The notes under the pieces are model-generated. The model was not told the origin of the DNA, made no database searches, and saw only the letters and a program-made list of their open reading frames with translations. Below, in pieces: positions 32,705 through 41,329 of a stretch of DNA of 64,000 nt. Every line of letters begins with the position of its first letter. Position 1 is the stretch's first letter. The translations under genes and the position numbers were made by a program. The stretch lies in NCBI GenBank assembly GCA_910589035.1, contig CAJUSI010000070.1, positions 1 to 64,000 on the forward strand. Reading direction: 5' to 3'. This stretch comes from an uncultured Acetatifactor sp. (GTDB taxonomy: Bacteria > Bacillota > Clostridia > Lachnospirales > Lachnospiraceae).

Positions 32705-32733
32705 TTGTCTAAATTTTCCTCCTTTAGTATAAT
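32705..32733 (+). promoter_or_regulatory. Sigma-A promoter for pta(-ackA)
   Basis: TTGTCT (32705-32710), 17-nt spacer, perfect TATAAT (32728-32733). The predicted 5' leader is about 105 nt. The remainder of the 419-bp interval holds the cre site and AT-rich DNA without a gene. Confidence 0.8.
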
Positions 32734-32844
32734 ATGGATAGAACAGTTTGTTAAGGGGAAATAATGTAAATTATCATTCATTTTACCTGACTGTAAAAAT
32801 GTAACAAATATGGGTCAGCAAAAAAGTTGGAAAGGAGAAGGGAT

Positions 32845-33846
32845 ATGTCATATATTGACAAGATTAAGGAAAGGGCCAAGCTCGATAAAAAGACAATCGT
32901 GCTGCCGGAATCCAAGGACAAGAGAACCTTGCTTGCCGCAGCCAAAATTATGGAAGAGGGTATCGCCGACATAGTGATGATCGGTAATGAAGAGAAGATC
33001 ACGGATGGTGCCGGGTGGCTGGAGGTGGACCTTTCCGAAGTCAAAATCATTGATCCTTCCGACACACCAAAGCTGGACGAGTATGCGGAACTCCTGTATG
33101 AGACCAGGAAGGCAAAGGGAATGACGCTGGAGAAAGCAAGGGAGATCCTGCTGAATGACTATCTCACCTTTGGCATCGTTATGGTGAAGGCAGGGGATGC
33201 GGACGGGATGGTGGCGGGCGCATGCCATTCTACTGCGGAAACCCTGAGACCGGCGCTGCAGATTCTGAAGACCGCTCCCGGCGTAAAGCTTGTCTCCGCA
33301 TTTTTTGTCATGGATACCAAATTCAAGGAACAGGGGGAGAACGGTACTTTCCTGTTTGCGGACTGCGGCCTGAACCAGGATCCCACTGCGGAGGAACTGG
33401 CGACCATTGCCGAGACCTCTTACAGAAGCTTTAAGTCCCTGATAGGGCCCAAACCCGTGATTGCCATGCTGAGCCATTCCACCAAGGGGAGCGCAAAGCA
33501 TGCCCTGGTGGATAAGGTGGTGGAGGCCACAAGGATTGCGAAGGAGCAGTATCCCCATCTGCTCCTGGACGGAGAACTGCAGCTGGATGCGGCCCTGGTT
33601 CCCGGAGTCGCCAAATCCAAGGCGCCCGGAAGTCCTGTGGGCGGCAGAGCGAATATTCTGATTTTTCCCAACCTGGATGCCGGCAATATCGGATACAAGC
33701 TTGTGCAGAGACTGGGGGGAGCGGAGGCATACGGCCCCATGCTTCAGGGGATCGCAAAGCCGGTAAACGATTTATCGCGTGGCTGTTCCTGGCAGGATAT
33801 CGTGGGCGTGGTAGCAATTACCGCGGTGCAGGCCCAGCTCCAATAA
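32845..33846 (+). CDS. pta: Phosphate acetyltransferase
   Basis: 333 aa, the short clostridial/Bacillus form without the DRTGG regulatory domain. It converts acetyl-CoA and phosphate to acetyl phosphate, for ATP synthesis by AckA. Family segments: IVLPESKDKRTLLAAAKIMEEG, DGMVAGACHSTAETLRPALQI, AMLSHSTKGSAKHALVDKV, LDGELQLDAALVPGVAKSKAPGSPVGG and IFPNLDAGNIGYKLVQRLGG. ATG 32845 has AGGAG 8 nt upstream; an in-frame start at 32827 lies on the ribosome site itself. Confidence 0.98.
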   Translation: MSYIDKIKERAKLDKKTIVLPESKDKRTLLAAAKIMEEGIADIVMIGNEEKITDGAGWLEVDLSEVKIIDPSDTPKLDEYAELLYETRKAKGMTLEKAREILLNDYLTFGIVMVKAGDADGMVAGACHSTAETLRPALQILKTAPGVKLVSAFFVMDTKFKEQGENGTFLFADCGLNQDPTAEELATIAETSYRSFKSLIGPKPVIAMLSHSTKGSAKHALVDKVVEATRIAKEQYPHLLLDGELQLDAALVPGVAKSKAPGSPVGGRANILIFPNLDAGNIGYKLVQRLGGAEAYGPMLQGIAKPVNDLSRGCSWQDIVGVVAITAVQAQLQ

Positions 33847-34016
33847 GAAGGCCGGTCAAAAAGCGGCCGTTACCTTTACCCGAAAAACGAATATAAACGG
33901 TCGTCTCCGGTAAAACAGCTGCTTCCGGGAGAAGCAGTATAACATCCGTATTCTGGAAGCAGTATCGATAAGAAAAAGACGAAAGTCTATAAAAATAACG
34001 GAAAGGAAAAATGAAA

Positions 34017-35213
34017 ATGAAAGTTTTAGTGATTAACTGCGGAAGCTCATCCCTGAAATTCCAGCTCATTGATTCCGAGTCCGAGAAATGCCTTGCAAAG
34101 GGACTCTGTGAAAGAATCGGCATTGAGGGAAGTATGATTACCTATGCCCCCGAGGGCGGGAAGAAGGAAACTTCCATTACCCCCATGCCTGATCATACGG
34201 AAGCAATCCGGCTGGTGCTGGAGGCCCTGACCAATCCCGGAACAGGGGTGGTGGAGAGTCTGGGCGAGATCGGCGCCGTAGGGCATCGGGTTGTGCATGG
34301 AGGAGAGAAGTTTGCGGAATCCGTCATCATTAACGACGAGGTTCTGGCGGCTGTGGAGGAATGCAACGATCTTGCACCCCTGCATAATCCCGCAAATCTG
34401 ATTGGAATCAATGCCTGCAAGGAACTTATGCCGGATACTCCCATGGTGGGGGTATTTGACACGGCTTTTCACCAGACCATGCCGGAAGAGGCTTATATGT
34501 ACGGGCTTCCCTATGAATATTATGAAAAATATAAGATCAGAAGATATGGTTTCCACGGCACCAGCCATTCCTACGTGTCAAAGAGGGCGGCGCAGGTGCT
34601 GGGCAGGGAATACGGTGACCTGAAGATCATCGTCTGTCACCTGGGCAACGGAGCCAGCGTTTCCGCGGTGAAAAACGGAAAATGCGTGGATACCTCCATG
34701 GGGCTCACCCCTCTGGAAGGTCTGATCATGGGCACCCGTTCGGGGGATATGGATCCCGCCATTATCGAATTCCTCGCCCATAAGGAAGAGATGAATATCG
34801 ACGAGATTATGACGGTGCTGAATAAGAATTCCGGAGTTCTGGGTCTCTCCGACAATCTGTCATCGGATTTCCGTGACCTGGAGGACGGCTATAATAAGGG
34901 GGACGGAAACGCGGTGCGCGCTCTGAAAACCTATTGCTACAGGGTCGCAAAGTACATCGGCTCCTATACTGCCGCCATGAACGGCGTGGATGTGATCTGC
35001 TTTACGGCAGGTATCGGTGAGAATGCGCCCCTGGTCCGCAGCTTTGTATGCGAGTACCTGGGGTATCTGGGAGTGGCGCTGGACCAGGAAGCCAACCATA
35101 AGCGGGGCGAGGACATTGTGATTACCACTCCGGACAGCAGGACAAAGGTGATGGTGATTCCCACCAACGAAGAGCTGGCAATTGCCAGAGAGACCGTGCG
35201 TCTGGTGAAATAA
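34017..35213 (+). CDS. ackA: Acetate kinase
   Basis: 398 aa. It transfers phosphate from acetyl phosphate to ADP, the main fermentative ATP step with Pta. Motifs: VLVINCGSSSLKFQL (ATPase fold, N-terminus), AVGHRVVHGGEKF, RRYGFHGTSHSYVS, CHLGNGASVSAV and FTAGIGENAPLVR. ATG 34017 is favoured over 34011 because GGAAAGGA ends 9 nt before it. The 170-nt spacer from pta contains a perfect 7-bp hairpin (CTGCTTC-CGGGA-GAAGCAG) and a TATAAC, so an extra internal promoter is possible. A strong terminator follows. Confidence 0.98.
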   Translation: MKVLVINCGSSSLKFQLIDSESEKCLAKGLCERIGIEGSMITYAPEGGKKETSITPMPDHTEAIRLVLEALTNPGTGVVESLGEIGAVGHRVVHGGEKFAESVIINDEVLAAVEECNDLAPLHNPANLIGINACKELMPDTPMVGVFDTAFHQTMPEEAYMYGLPYEYYEKYKIRRYGFHGTSHSYVSKRAAQVLGREYGDLKIIVCHLGNGASVSAVKNGKCVDTSMGLTPLEGLIMGTRSGDMDPAIIEFLAHKEEMNIDEIMTVLNKNSGVLGLSDNLSSDFRDLEDGYNKGDGNAVRALKTYCYRVAKYIGSYTAAMNGVDVICFTAGIGENAPLVRSFVCEYLGYLGVALDQEANHKRGEDIVITTPDSRTKVMVIPTNEELAIARETVRLVK

Positions 35214-35237
35214 GACCAGCCTGCGTATCCTGAAACA

Positions 35238-35290
35238 GGGGGTGTGAAGAAAGTCATGGCTTTCTTCACACCCCCGCACTCTGTTTTTTT
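35238..35290 (+). terminator. Strong hairpin terminator after ackA
   Basis: A perfect 16-bp stem (35238-35253 with 35260-35275; GGGGGTGTGAAGAAAG on the left) and 6-nt loop. A T-run starts 8 nt after the stem. The long perfect stem leaves little doubt about its structure. Confidence 0.85.
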
Positions 35291-35683
35291 CTTTTTCCAA
35301 ATATTCTTTTTTCAAAAATAACAGCCTCCTGGAAACTCTGAAACGCATTCACCGGGCTGCCTGGGCTTCCGGCCCTGCGGATGATTCCTCTCTTTTTCTT
35401 TGTTTTCTGTCTGATATTATGTCTCTTCATTTTCTGCCCGATCCTTCGCCTCCTAAGTGATAGGCTGATGATTACCCGGTATAGCTTCTGAATGAAGATG
35501 AATCTGTGTAGTGGATAGCATATAAAGCCGGGAAAATTAAGTCAAAAATTCACCGCCGATGATTCAAATATTTTGCATTTATGATACATATCTGTAAAGA
35601 GAATGTGACAACCATGAAATAAAATACAGGATGTACGGAAGATAAGGAACTGCACGGTTCCTGAGATCATCGGAGGGAATAGC
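35291..35683 (+). other. Non-coding gap before the C39-like peptidase gene
   Basis: About 390 bp, AT-rich and T-rich near 35290-35440. No gene, repeat or known RNA was recognised. A weak promoter candidate is TTGCAT (35573-35578) and TAAAGA (35595-35600), 16 nt apart, about 85 nt before the next ATG. Confidence 0.4.
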
Positions 35684-36907
35684 ATGAGGGACGGAAGAGA
35701 GTACAGGAAAGCAGGGTGGACGCAGCATGCGGTGCGGAGAAGGGCTGATGAAAACGGCAATATGAAAAAAGCAATTTTTCGTTTTCTGATTATTGTCTGC
35801 ATTCTTACAGTGATGAATACAGTATTAATGCTGCAGATACAGTCCCGGGTCAGGAATCTGGAAAAAGAACTGATTCGGGTGAAGAATATACTTAACATCA
35901 ATCAACAGGAAAGGGAAGATGGAAGCACAACACAAAGCGGGCTGGATAGAGATCCGGCAGGAAATCCGGTGAACGGTTCCGTTATTCCGGAGAAAACGCA
36001 AAAGGAAGAATCCGATTATGTGGAGCTGTGCGGATTGGATGAAGTGGACAAGCCCGTGGACAGAACGAAGGAACAGGTCTGGCAGCGTCTGGACGAACTG
36101 GCGGAAGAAAACTCGCACATAGCGGAAATCCTTCAGAAGAGCAGTCAATATCCCGACAGATTATTGTATGCTCTGGCGAACAACCCGGAGATGACGGATT
36201 TCGCATTGAATTATCCCACGGCCGGGTCCCGGGCCACGGGAGAGGGACTGACGGATAAGGAAAAGGAGCAGGAATATCCCCTTTTTCTCCAATGGGATCC
36301 CAGATGGGGGTATGCGGAATACGGGGATGATATCATAGGACTTTCCGGCTGCGGTCCCGCCTGTCTGTCCATGATGCTCTATTACCTGACAGGGGACGAA
36401 AGCCTCAGCCCGGATAAGATAGCCGACTATGCCATGAGAAACGGATATTATCAGGCGGGAGTGGGTACTGCCTGGGCATTGCTGGAGGATATCCCCGTTC
36501 TGTACGGCGTGGAGGTAAGCCAGCCGGGAATATCGGAGCAGACCATGAAAGCAGCGCTGGATCGGAATAAAATCATAATCTGTTCCGTCAAGCCGGGAGA
36601 TTTTACGGCGGGGGGGCATTTTATCGTGGTCTACGGATATGATTCGGAGGGCTTTCTGGTCAACGATCCCAACTGCGTGGCGCGCAGCAGGAAGAAATGG
36701 CCCTATGAACGGCTGGGGAATCAGATTAAAAATCTATGGATTTATCAATATAGTTATGCAGGAAACAGTATGGCAGGAAGCAATACGGCAGGAAACAGTA
36801 TGGCAGGAAGCAATACGGCAGGAAACAGTACAACGGGGAACAATACAGCAGGAAACAGCGCTGACGAAAACGGCACGGATGTGGACGGCCTCTATGACAG
36901 TATATGA
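35684..36907 (+). CDS. Membrane-anchored C39-like cysteine peptidase
   Basis: 407 aa. One N-terminal transmembrane helix (about 29-51) is followed by a short coiled segment, a Glu-rich linker and a papain-like peptidase_C39_2 domain (about 195-355). The catalytic Cys is C223 in GLSGCGPACLSMML, the His is H312 in GGHFIVVYGYD, and N327/D328 in LVNDPN complete the site; the upstream Gln (FLQWDPRWG) fits the oxyanion position. The domain faces outside the cell. The C-terminus has three 10-residue AGNSMAGSNT repeats. No ABC exporter domain is present, so it is not a bacteriocin transporter; targets may be wall or extracellular peptides. Ribosome site GGAGGG. Confidence 0.85.
   Translation: MRDGREYRKAGWTQHAVRRRADENGNMKKAIFRFLIIVCILTVMNTVLMLQIQSRVRNLEKELIRVKNILNINQQEREDGSTTQSGLDRDPAGNPVNGSVIPEKTQKEESDYVELCGLDEVDKPVDRTKEQVWQRLDELAEENSHIAEILQKSSQYPDRLLYALANNPEMTDFALNYPTAGSRATGEGLTDKEKEQEYPLFLQWDPRWGYAEYGDDIIGLSGCGPACLSMMLYYLTGDESLSPDKIADYAMRNGYYQAGVGTAWALLEDIPVLYGVEVSQPGISEQTMKAALDRNKIIICSVKPGDFTAGGHFIVVYGYDSEGFLVNDPNCVARSRKKWPYERLGNQIKNLWIYQYSYAGNSMAGSNTAGNSMAGSNTAGNSTTGNNTAGNSADENGTDVDGLYDSI
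36758..36859 (+). repeat. 30-bp tandem repeat at the 3' end of the peptidase gene
   Basis: Units at 36758, 36788 and 36818, with a partial fourth from 36848, encode a Gly/Asn/Ser/Thr-rich decapeptide. The first two are identical; the third diverges. In-frame copy-number change is possible. Confidence 0.9.
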
Positions 36908-36977
36908 AAAAACATTCGTTCCGGGCATCCTCTGCCGCACGGAATAAAAAATGTCCCAAAGAAATTTCTTCTTCCGG

Positions 36978-37006
36978 TTGCAGTTTTGGGGAAAAGGTAC
37001 TAGAAT
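36978..37006 (+). promoter_or_regulatory. Sigma-A promoter for gltX
   Basis: TTGCAG (36978-36983), 17-nt spacer, TAGAAT (37001-37006), 38 nt before the gltX ATG. The short leader leaves no room for a T-box. Confidence 0.7.
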
Positions 37007-37043
37007 AGGAGGGAAGGAACAACTTTGGAAAGAGGAATCGGAT

Positions 37044-38528
37044 ATGAAAATCAGGACAAGATTTGCACCCAGCCCCACGGGAAGAATGCATGTGGGAAAT
37101 CTTCGCTCGGCTCTGTATGAATTTCTGATAGCAAAGCACGAGGGAGGAGATTTTATGCTCCGCATCGAAGATACGGACCAGGAGCGTTTTGTGGAAGGCG
37201 CTACGGAGATCATCTACCGCACTCTGGAGCAGGTAGGTCTGAAGCACGATGAAGGTCCGGACAAGGACGGAGGATATGGACCCTATGTGCAGAGCGAGAG
37301 AATGAAGACCGGGATCTATATGAAGTACGCCAGGGAACTGATTGAAAAAGGAGAGGCTTATTACTGCTTCTGCGATAAGGAGAGGCTGGCTTCCCTGAAG
37401 ACGGAGGTGGTGGAGGGCAAGGAAATCACAGTATACGATAAGCATTGCCTGTCCCTGCCGAAGGAGGAGGTGGAGGCGAACCTGGCTGCGGGGAAGCCTT
37501 ATGTGATCCGCCAGAACAATCCCAAAGAAGGGACAACCACCTTTCATGATGAACTATACGGTGATATCACTGTGGAGAACGCGGAGCTGGACGATATGAT
37601 ATTGATCAAATCCGACGGATACCCTACCTACAACTTCGCCAATGTGGTGGACGACCATACCATGAATATCACCCATGTGGTGCGTGGGAATGAATACCTG
37701 TCCTCCTCGCCCAAATATACCAGGCTCTATGCGGCATTCGGATGGGAGCCCCCCAAATATGTGCATCTCCCTCTGGTGACCGATGAGAACCACAAGAAGC
37801 TGGCCAAAAGGGGCGGAAGCACCTCCTTTGAGGATTTAATAGAGCAGGGCTTTCTGGCGGAGGCGGTGGTGAATTTCATCGCCCTGCTGGGATGGAGTCC
37901 GGAGGAGAACCGGGAGATCTTTTCATTGGACGAGCTGATCAAAGCGTTCGACTATCATAGAATCAGCAAATCCCCCGCGGTGTACGATATTGTCAAGCTG
38001 CGCTGGATGAACGGCGAGTATGTCAAGGCCATGGATTTTGATGCTTTTTATGAGAAAGCGCTGCCATATCTGGAGAAGGCTCTTGAGACGGAGGATGGCC
38101 GGGCGATTTACGGTGATTCTGAGCTTAAGAAAATTGCCGCCATGGTGAAAACCCGCATCGAGGTATTTCCCGATATTGCGGAAATGGTGGATTTCTTTAA
38201 GGAGCTGCCGGAATATGACGCGGCAATGTATACTCATAAGAAGATGAAGACCAACAGCCAGACTTCCCTGGAGGTACTCACGGAGGTGCTTCCCCTTCTG
38301 GAGGCCCAGGAGGATTACGGCAATGATGCGCTCTATGAGACATTGTCCGGATATGTGGCGGAGAAGGGCTGTAAGAACGGCTATGTGATGTGGCCCATCC
38401 GCACCGCGGTGTCCGGGAAGCAGACCACGCCCGCCGGAGCCACTGAGATCATGGAGGTTCTCGGGAAGGAGGAGTCCCTGGCGAGAATCCGCAGGGGGAT
38501 TGCATTTTTGCAGGATGCCATCGCCTGA
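37044..38528 (+). CDS. gltX: Glutamate--tRNA ligase
   Basis: 494 aa, class I. The N-terminus RFAPSPTGRMHVGNLRSALY carries the HIGH-type motif (HVGN) and KKLAKRGGS is the KMSKS-type loop. The anticodon-binding C-terminal half is present (ETLSGYVAEKGCKNG..., IRTAVSGKQTTPAGATEIM). It charges tRNA(Glu), and probably tRNA(Gln) if the organism uses GatCAB. ATG 37044 has AGAGGA upstream; the frame is open to 36951 without start signals. Confidence 0.97.
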   Translation: MKIRTRFAPSPTGRMHVGNLRSALYEFLIAKHEGGDFMLRIEDTDQERFVEGATEIIYRTLEQVGLKHDEGPDKDGGYGPYVQSERMKTGIYMKYARELIEKGEAYYCFCDKERLASLKTEVVEGKEITVYDKHCLSLPKEEVEANLAAGKPYVIRQNNPKEGTTTFHDELYGDITVENAELDDMILIKSDGYPTYNFANVVDDHTMNITHVVRGNEYLSSSPKYTRLYAAFGWEPPKYVHLPLVTDENHKKLAKRGGSTSFEDLIEQGFLAEAVVNFIALLGWSPEENREIFSLDELIKAFDYHRISKSPAVYDIVKLRWMNGEYVKAMDFDAFYEKALPYLEKALETEDGRAIYGDSELKKIAAMVKTRIEVFPDIAEMVDFFKELPEYDAAMYTHKKMKTNSQTSLEVLTEVLPLLEAQEDYGNDALYETLSGYVAEKGCKNGYVMWPIRTAVSGKQTTPAGATEIMEVLGKEESLARIRRGIAFLQDAIA

Positions 38529-38558
38529 GGGAAGAATTGTTCTATAAGCGAAATGAAA

Positions 38559-38593
38559 CAGGGAAAGGGGCTTCGGCAGGTCCCCTTTTCCTG
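38559..38593 (+). terminator. Hairpin after gltX
   Basis: CAGGGAAAGGGG (38559-38570) pairs with CCCCTTTTCCTG (38582-38593), 12 bp with one G-U, 11-nt loop. No T-run follows, so it may stabilise the gltX 3' end rather than terminate. Confidence 0.45.
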
Positions 38594-38718
38594 CATTGAG
38601 CTCGTTGGCAGCGATATCACATCGAAATATATCAATTTCAAACATGCCGGTTCCAGGTCATTCCGTGCCGTAATTCACAGCAAAATCCGAAATAAAATAT
38701 AATAAAGGAGGAGCATCT

Positions 38719-40743
38719 ATGGATCTCACTCATGCAAACGAACCGCAGAAGGCCGCGATCATGCATCTGCGCGGGCCCTGCCTTGTGCTTGCCGGTCCGG
38801 GAAGCGGCAAGACTTACACCATCACCAATCGCATTCTGTATCTTCTGGAAAGGGGAATTCCCCCGGAATCCATCCTGGTAATCACTTTTATGAAGGAAGC
38901 CGCCCTGTCCATGCAGCACCGCTTCCTGGAAATGTCGGCGCAGCCTTCCGGCTCTGCGGCAGCAGGGGGAGGAAATCCCGGCTTAAAGGCGTATTATCCG
39001 GTCAACTTCGGAACCTTTCATTCCGTTTTCTATCACATTTTAAAAGAATCCAATGTTCTGAAATCAAATCAGCTTCTCAGCAATTCGGAGAAGAAAAATC
39101 TGATTCTGCCCATACTAAAAGCATATGAGAAAAAGCGGAGCCAGGAGGCAGGAGAAAAAGCCGCCTGGATCGATCCCGGCAGCCTGAATGAGGATGCAGC
39201 CAAAATTCTGGCGGCGGTCAGCTTTTACAAGAATACCATGCAGATTTCCGAGGCGGCCGAAAAGGCGTCTTCATCATGGCAGCCGTATTTTGAAGAGATC
39301 TGCAGGGAATATGAGGACGCCGTAAAGGAAACGGGCAGGCTTGACTTTGACGACATGCTCTATAACTGCAGGAGATTTCTTCAGGAGAACGGGGCTGCCC
39401 GGGAATACTGGCAGAAACGTTTCCGTCACATCCTCATCGACGAATTTCAGGACATCAATCCGGTGCAATATGAGACGGTGAAGCTGCTGGCTTCCGGGGA
39501 ATGCAATCTGTTTGCGGTGGGGGACGACGATCAGTCCATCTACGGCTTCCGGGGATCCCGGCCGGAGTGTCTCAGGCGCTTTGCGGAGGAATACGGGGCG
39601 AGACAGATCCTGCTGGATGTCAATTACAGAAGCAGGCCGGAGATTGTCCGGGCATCCCTGGCGGTGATCGGGGAGAATAAGGACAGATTCGTCAAGAATT
39701 TGAGAGCGGCAGGAAGCTCCGGGGCCGGGAAGGCCGATGTGGCCATACGTTCCTTTCCCGGCAGAGAAGAACAGTATGCCTGTCTGGTGCGTATGCTGCA
39801 GGAGGCAGCCCAAACCCGGGAAAGCTGCGCGGTTCTCTTTCGGACCAATTCCTACATGCAGGGGTTTGCCGCCCGGCTGAAGGCGGCGGACATTCCCTAT
39901 GAGATGAAGGAGCATGCGGTCAGCATTTACGAGCATTTTATCGTGAAGGATATTATGGCATATCTGCAGATAGCCCACGGGGAGGGGGACAGGGAGCAGC
40001 TGCTGCGCATTATGAATAAGCCTTCCCGATATTTAAGCCGTGAAGCGCTGGGGAAGGCAGGCGTGAAGTCGGAAGACTCGACGGCAGTACCGCTTTTGGG
40101 CGCAATGAAGAAATATTATGATACGGCACAGCTGCCGGAATCTCAGAGACAGCGGGCAGGGTGTGAATTGGAGCGGCTGGAGAGGCAGTTTAAAAGCGTC
40201 AAAGGATTTCTTCTGCGTCCGGCGGTCAGCTACATTCTAAAGGCCATGGGATATGAGGAATATCTGAAGGGGCTGTCGAAGGCCAATCCGGAGAAATTTC
40301 AGGAATGGCAGGAGCTGCTGGAATGGCTGAAGGAGGATGCGGCGGCGTATAAAAGCCTGCGGGAATGGAAAAGCGCACAGGAGGAGTATGCCAAAAGTAT
40401 GGAGCAGCACGGGGAAGGGGAAAAGAGGAGGAAGCCTTCCGGCAGGGCCCACGGCGGGGAGCAGGGAGAGCGGAAGGGGAAAAATGCGGTGCAGCTTCTG
40501 ACGGTGCACGGAGCCAAGGGATTGGAGTTCGACAGGGTATGGATTCCGGACTGCAATGAAAAAATATTCCCTCATGGAACCATGCCGGATGAAAAAACGG
40601 CGGAGGAGGAGAGAAGGATTTTCTATGTGGCCATGACCAGGGCGAAAAAAAGCCTGGAACTCCTTTATCTTACAGGAACAAAGGAACGTCCCAGGCTGCC
40701 GTCGAGATTTTTAAATCCGATCATAAAGTTCTATCGAACTTAA
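38719..40743 (+). CDS. UvrD/Rep-family DNA helicase
   Basis: 674 aa, superfamily 1A. Motif I LAGPGSGKTYTI, Ia TFMKEAALSM, motif II IDEFQDINPVQY, motif III GDDDQSIYGFRGS, motif IV VNYRSRPEIV, motif V LLTVHGAKGLEFDRVWI and motif VI EERRIFYVAMTRAK are all present. It is shorter than PcrA/UvrD (~720-750 aa) and lacks the PcrA C-terminal tail. It unwinds DNA 3'-5'. AAAGGAGGAGC precedes the ATG. The stop codon lies inside a 17-bp tandem repeat. Confidence 0.94.
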   Translation: MDLTHANEPQKAAIMHLRGPCLVLAGPGSGKTYTITNRILYLLERGIPPESILVITFMKEAALSMQHRFLEMSAQPSGSAAAGGGNPGLKAYYPVNFGTFHSVFYHILKESNVLKSNQLLSNSEKKNLILPILKAYEKKRSQEAGEKAAWIDPGSLNEDAAKILAAVSFYKNTMQISEAAEKASSSWQPYFEEICREYEDAVKETGRLDFDDMLYNCRRFLQENGAAREYWQKRFRHILIDEFQDINPVQYETVKLLASGECNLFAVGDDDQSIYGFRGSRPECLRRFAEEYGARQILLDVNYRSRPEIVRASLAVIGENKDRFVKNLRAAGSSGAGKADVAIRSFPGREEQYACLVRMLQEAAQTRESCAVLFRTNSYMQGFAARLKAADIPYEMKEHAVSIYEHFIVKDIMAYLQIAHGEGDREQLLRIMNKPSRYLSREALGKAGVKSEDSTAVPLLGAMKKYYDTAQLPESQRQRAGCELERLERQFKSVKGFLLRPAVSYILKAMGYEEYLKGLSKANPEKFQEWQELLEWLKEDAAAYKSLREWKSAQEEYAKSMEQHGEGEKRRKPSGRAHGGEQGERKGKNAVQLLTVHGAKGLEFDRVWIPDCNEKIFPHGTMPDEKTAEEERRIFYVAMTRAKKSLELLYLTGTKERPRLPSRFLNPIIKFYRT

Positions 40744-40779
40744 AGTCCTGTCGAACTTAAAGTCCTGCCGAACTTAAGA
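40729..40779 (+). repeat. Three 17-bp tandem repeats across the helicase stop codon
   Basis: Units 40729-40745, 40746-40762 and 40763-40779 share the core TYCTRYCGAACTTAA. The helicase TAA (40741-40743) sits in the first unit and the later units repeat it in shifted phase. Confidence 0.9.
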
Positions 40780-40822
40780 TTCTATCTGCCTGACGGTGAA
40801 CGAAATCCCGGATTATAGGATT

Positions 40823-41140
40823 TCACTCATCCAACAGCTCGTCGAATTCACAATTATCAAGATATTCATCGAAGGCTTCTTCAACCTTCTCATATTCCGC
40901 ATCATCTTCAATATAACTAAGCTCCGGCTCTTCATTCGGATCATCGGGATTTTCCCGGTAACCATAGAACCATACTTCCCCGTCCTCGTTTTCTCCGTCC
41001 TCATTCAGGGGGAGCAGTACAATATAATCCCTGGATTCAACGGTTAATATGGTGACAACGGCGCAGTTTACCATTGTGCCGTCCTCCAGTTCCAGTTCAA
41101 CGGTCATTTCCTCGGCTTCATAATCATTATTCTTTCCCAT
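40823..41140 (-). CDS. DUF1292 domain protein
   Basis: 105 aa, very acidic. The DUF1292 core is clear: VELELEDGTMVNCAVVTILTVESRDYIVLLP, then DGEVWFYGYRE and EDDAEYEKVEEAFDEYLD. These proteins are common in Firmicutes, often near ruvX/mreB genes; function unknown. The start has AGGAGG 8 nt upstream and a strong promoter at 41173-41201. It converges on the helicase gene. A 7-bp inverted repeat GAAATCC/GGATTTC (40802-40824) lies at its 3' end. Confidence 0.95.
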   Translation of the reverse strand: MGKNNDYEAEEMTVELELEDGTMVNCAVVTILTVESRDYIVLLPLNEDGENEDGEVWFYGYRENPDDPNEEPELSYIEDDAEYEKVEEAFDEYLDNCEFDELLDE

Positions 41141-41172
41141 GGGAAAACCTCCTGTGTGTTTGAAATATATAC

Positions 41173-41201
41173 ATTATACTTTCTTTTGGCCGGTTGTGCA
41201 A
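41173..41201 (-). promoter_or_regulatory. Sigma-A promoter for the DUF1292 gene
   Basis: On the minus strand TTGCAC (41196-41201), 17 nt, perfect TATAAT (41173-41178), 33 nt before the start codon. Confidence 0.82.
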
Positions 41202-41230
41202 CAGTTGTGAAAGAATATTATGATTTGTGC

Positions 41231-41259
41231 TTGTGATTTTCCGGTGTTGCTATTATAAT
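41231..41259 (+). promoter_or_regulatory. Sigma-A promoter for the GlgX-like gene
   Basis: TTGTGA (41231-41236), 17 nt, perfect TATAAT (41254-41259), about 70 nt before the ATG at 41330; divergent from the DUF1292 promoter. Confidence 0.8.
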
Positions 41260-41329
41260 AGGAATATGACACTTGACAACAGTATAGATTGCGGAGTTTC
41301 GACTTTGCGGGAACACATGGAGGGAAGCG

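Noticed and set aside
38698..38703. TATAAT just before the helicase gene
   Set aside because: It abuts the AAAGGAGG ribosome site, so transcripts starting from it would lose the site; no -35 is present.
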